From NCBI GenBank assembly GCA_026416355.1, contig JAOAFH010000135.1, positions 1-7,585 on the forward strand: a stretch of DNA of 7,585 bases, in the 5' to 3' direction. Shown one piece after another: positions 6,444 through 7,585 of the stretch; position 1 is the first letter of the stretch; each line of letters begins with the position of its first letter. The position numbers were made by a program, and so were the translations under genes. Source of the stretch: Clostridiales bacterium. GTDB taxonomy: Bacteria > Bacillota > Clostridia > Clostridiales > Caloramatoraceae. The notes under the pieces were generated by a model. The model was not told the DNA's origin and made no database searches. It saw only the letters and a list, made by a program, of their open reading frames with translations.

Positions 6444-6499
6444 TTGCTAATGCATGTTTGTTTAGCATAGTATAATAGTCTATTCTAATTCTTGCATCA

Positions 6500-7351
6500 T
6501 TATTCAATAGTATTAGATTGGTCTATATCATTTTCAGATTTTGTATTTTCATTGATTTCTATTTCTTCACAAGCTATAATTTCACTGCTATTACTCATTG
6601 AAACTAAAGCTAAATTACATAAATATACATTCAAGAACACCTTTAAATAAGACGATAATAAAGTTAATAGATATTTTGAAAAATTATATTTACTAATAAG
6701 TAAGCTAATAATCAAAACAGGGAACATTACTAATATTGTTACACCTAATATAGGGAAGAATTTTTTTATTCCTAGCCTAAATCCATTGGCAAATCCACTA
6801 GAAAAGTTATAGTCATTCATTATTGTTGAAGGAATAGTTGGCATTAATGTAACTGTAAAAAATAAAATTGCCAATAAAAATATTATAGTAACAGCTATAA
6901 ATGGACCTATCAGACCTAAAATAGCTCTCGAGTAGTTATGTAATTTAAATTTACTAAAAGCTATTGATGCTAATGTAATAAAATATATTAAAGATATAAC
7001 TAAAAATATTAGATTATTAATAGTACTTATTCCTAATACTCTTAGATAATATTTTAATGATGTTTTAAATGACTGTTTTAAGTCAGAAGGTTTATCTTTT
7101 AGTTTATCTTTAATTAATACAAAAGACCAAGATTCGAATAATGGAGTTAGAAATATAGCAACAATAAACAATAATAGGATGCTAAGTAGTATTTTAGAAA
7201 TTGATTCCATTATTAGATGTGGTGGTACATTTTCAAATTCAGAGTAATCAATACGGTTAAATTGAAATAAAGAAGTAATAATAGCTAGTATTATTGCAGG
7301 AACAACAGCTAATTGGTTTTTAAAAAAATCATTTAGTGATTTTTTAAGCAT
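6500..7351 (-). CDS. Membrane protein with six predicted spans, unknown function
   Basis: A 283-residue integral membrane protein. Hydrophobic segments lie at about 13-30, 52-71, 105-131, 144-170, 198-220 and 228-252. The short N-terminus is basic (MLKKSLNDFFKNQ), and the tail from about 256 is acidic and hydrophilic. The block SSGFANGFRLGIKKFFPILGV (about 184-204) before the fifth span resembles the 'GF..SF.L..K.FF.ILG' pattern common in DUF975/DUF4013-style and glycerophosphodiester phosphodiesterase membrane-domain proteins. This is a resemblance, not an identification, and no catalytic motif is seen. GGAG (7360-7363, minus strand) is eight bases before the ATG. The gene is transcribed alone, divergently from the HD-GYP-like gene at the right edge. 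A weak promoter candidate is TATATT at 7382-7387 with TTTTTA 17 bases upstream. No obvious terminator hairpin follows its stop codon. Confidence 0.8.
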   Translation of the reverse strand: MLKKSLNDFFKNQLAVVPAIILAIITSLFQFNRIDYSEFENVPPHLIMESISKILLSILLLFIVAIFLTPLFESWSFVLIKDKLKDKPSDLKQSFKTSLKYYLRVLGISTINNLIFLVISLIYFITLASIAFSKFKLHNYSRAILGLIGPFIAVTIIFLLAILFFTVTLMPTIPSTIMNDYNFSSGFANGFRLGIKKFFPILGVTILVMFPVLIISLLISKYNFSKYLLTLLSSYLKVFLNVYLCNLALVSMSNSSEIIACEEIEINENTKSENDIDQSNTIE

Positions 7352-7402
7352 TAAATCATCTCCATTAAATAATAATCAATAAATATAATATTTAAATTTA
7401 AC

Positions 7403-7433
7403 CATAAAAATTCCTTTTTACTAAATTTTTATG
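7403..7433. repeat. Palindrome with 10-base arms between divergent promoters
   Basis: CATAAAAATT (7403-7412) and AATTTTTATG (7424-7433) are perfect reverse complements around an 11-base spacer. The right arm ends exactly where the -35 box of the plus-strand promoter begins. The left arm overlaps the weak -35 candidate of the minus-strand gene. This placement suits an operator for a dimeric regulator of both genes, but the arms are pure A/T apart from their ends, so chance is possible. Confidence 0.45.
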
Positions 7434-7462
7434 TTGATTTTAATAAAAAAAAAATTTAAAAT
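7434..7462 (+). promoter_or_regulatory. Promoter of the HD-GYP-like gene
   Basis: TTGATT (7434-7439) and TAAAAT (7457-7462) are spaced by 17 bases, with an A-tract inside the spacer. This is a good housekeeping-type promoter. Transcription would begin near 7469, leaving a leader of about 28 bases with AGAGGTG before the ATG at 7497. Confidence 0.65.
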
Positions 7463-7496
7463 AAAATTGTGTCAAAATTTGTTTAGAGGTGTAGAT

Positions 7497-7585
7497 ATGA
7501 GGCTAGTTAGCATAGATAGAGTTAAACCTGGAGATGAACTGGGACAGAGCATACTAGGTTCAGATGGAGCAATACTTTTAAGAGA
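7497..7585 (+). CDS. N-terminus of a probable HD-GYP-type (HD domain) signalling protein, cut by the window end
   Basis: Only 29 complete codons are present, reading MRLVSIDRVKPGDELGQSIL followed by GSDGAILLR. This opening (RLVSIDRVKPGDELGQSI, then a 'D/SDGAILL' step) is typical of clostridial proteins with a small N-terminal beta domain before an HD-GYP domain, many of which hydrolyse cyclic di-GMP. The HD-GYP domain itself is outside the window, so the function is inferred from the start only. The start is supported by AGAGGTG at 7485-7491, five bases before the ATG, and by the promoter at 7434-7462. Confidence 0.65.
   Translation, partial: MRLVSIDRVKPGDELGQSILGSDGAILLR

Larger units (their letters stand above)
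5978..6499. other. Gene-free region, about 520 bases, containing a large inverted repeat
   Basis: No coding frame with a believable start and ribosome site was found. The first 100 bases are plain A/T-rich DNA with one small palindrome (TTTACTGTAAA at 5978-5988) just after the stop codon of the cysteine-cluster gene. The middle holds the inverted repeat and candidate RNA described separately. The right end (6444-6499) is the A/T-rich 3' flank of the minus-strand membrane gene. It includes a perfect TATAAT (6471-6476) without a convincing partner box. Confidence 0.7.

Noticed and set aside
6471..6476. Perfect TATAAT on the plus strand as a promoter
   Set aside because: No -35-like box at 16-18 bases and it points into the antisense of the membrane protein gene; in A/T-rich DNA the hexamer is common by chance.
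7447..7475. TTGACA on the minus strand (7470-7475) as -35 of the membrane protein gene
   Set aside because: The position 17 bases away reads TTTTTT, with no usable -10 box at 16-18 bases; the same bases fit better as the leader of the plus-strand gene.

Overview
This window looks like chromosomal DNA from a low-GC, Gram-positive anaerobe, most likely a Clostridium. The coding sequence is strongly A/T-biased, the ribosome binding sites are of the AGGAGG type, and the citrate-lyase-type genes, sortase and HD-GYP start all fit that group. The species cannot be fixed from the sequence.

Positions 2-5062 hold a tight plus-strand run: the end of citF (lyase alpha subunit), then citC, citX, citG, a glutaminase gene (glsA) and a sortase gene. 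Gaps are 3-10 bases or the reading frames overlap, so this is probably one transcript. CitG makes the precursor of the 2'-(5''-phosphoribosyl)-3'-dephospho-CoA cofactor, CitX attaches it to the lyase acyl carrier subunit, CitC acetylates its thiol, and CitF is the transferase subunit of the working complex. The other lyase subunits (citD, citE) would lie to the left of the window. The glutaminase in the same run supplies glutamate. This raises the possibility that the 'citrate lyase' is really the homologous citramalate lyase of the methylaspartate pathway of glutamate fermentation.

Positions 5063-5287 hold a tRNA-Gly(CCC) on the minus strand, convergent with the sortase gene and only two bases from it, with a good promoter of its own. 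Positions 5288-5977 encode an unrecognised cysteine-cluster protein.

Positions 5978-6499 have no gene but contain the most unusual structure in the window. This is a long imperfect inverted repeat (core arms 6152-6227 and 6290-6366) enclosing a core of about 59% G+C with several small hairpins, in DNA that is otherwise A/T-rich. It is best read as a structured non-coding RNA, or less likely a small non-autonomous mobile element.

Positions 6500-7351 (minus strand) encode a protein with six predicted membrane spans. A divergent intergenic region follows, with a 10-bp-arm palindrome and a good plus-strand promoter. At the right edge is the start of a gene whose N-terminus resembles clostridial HD-GYP-type cyclic-di-GMP signalling proteins.
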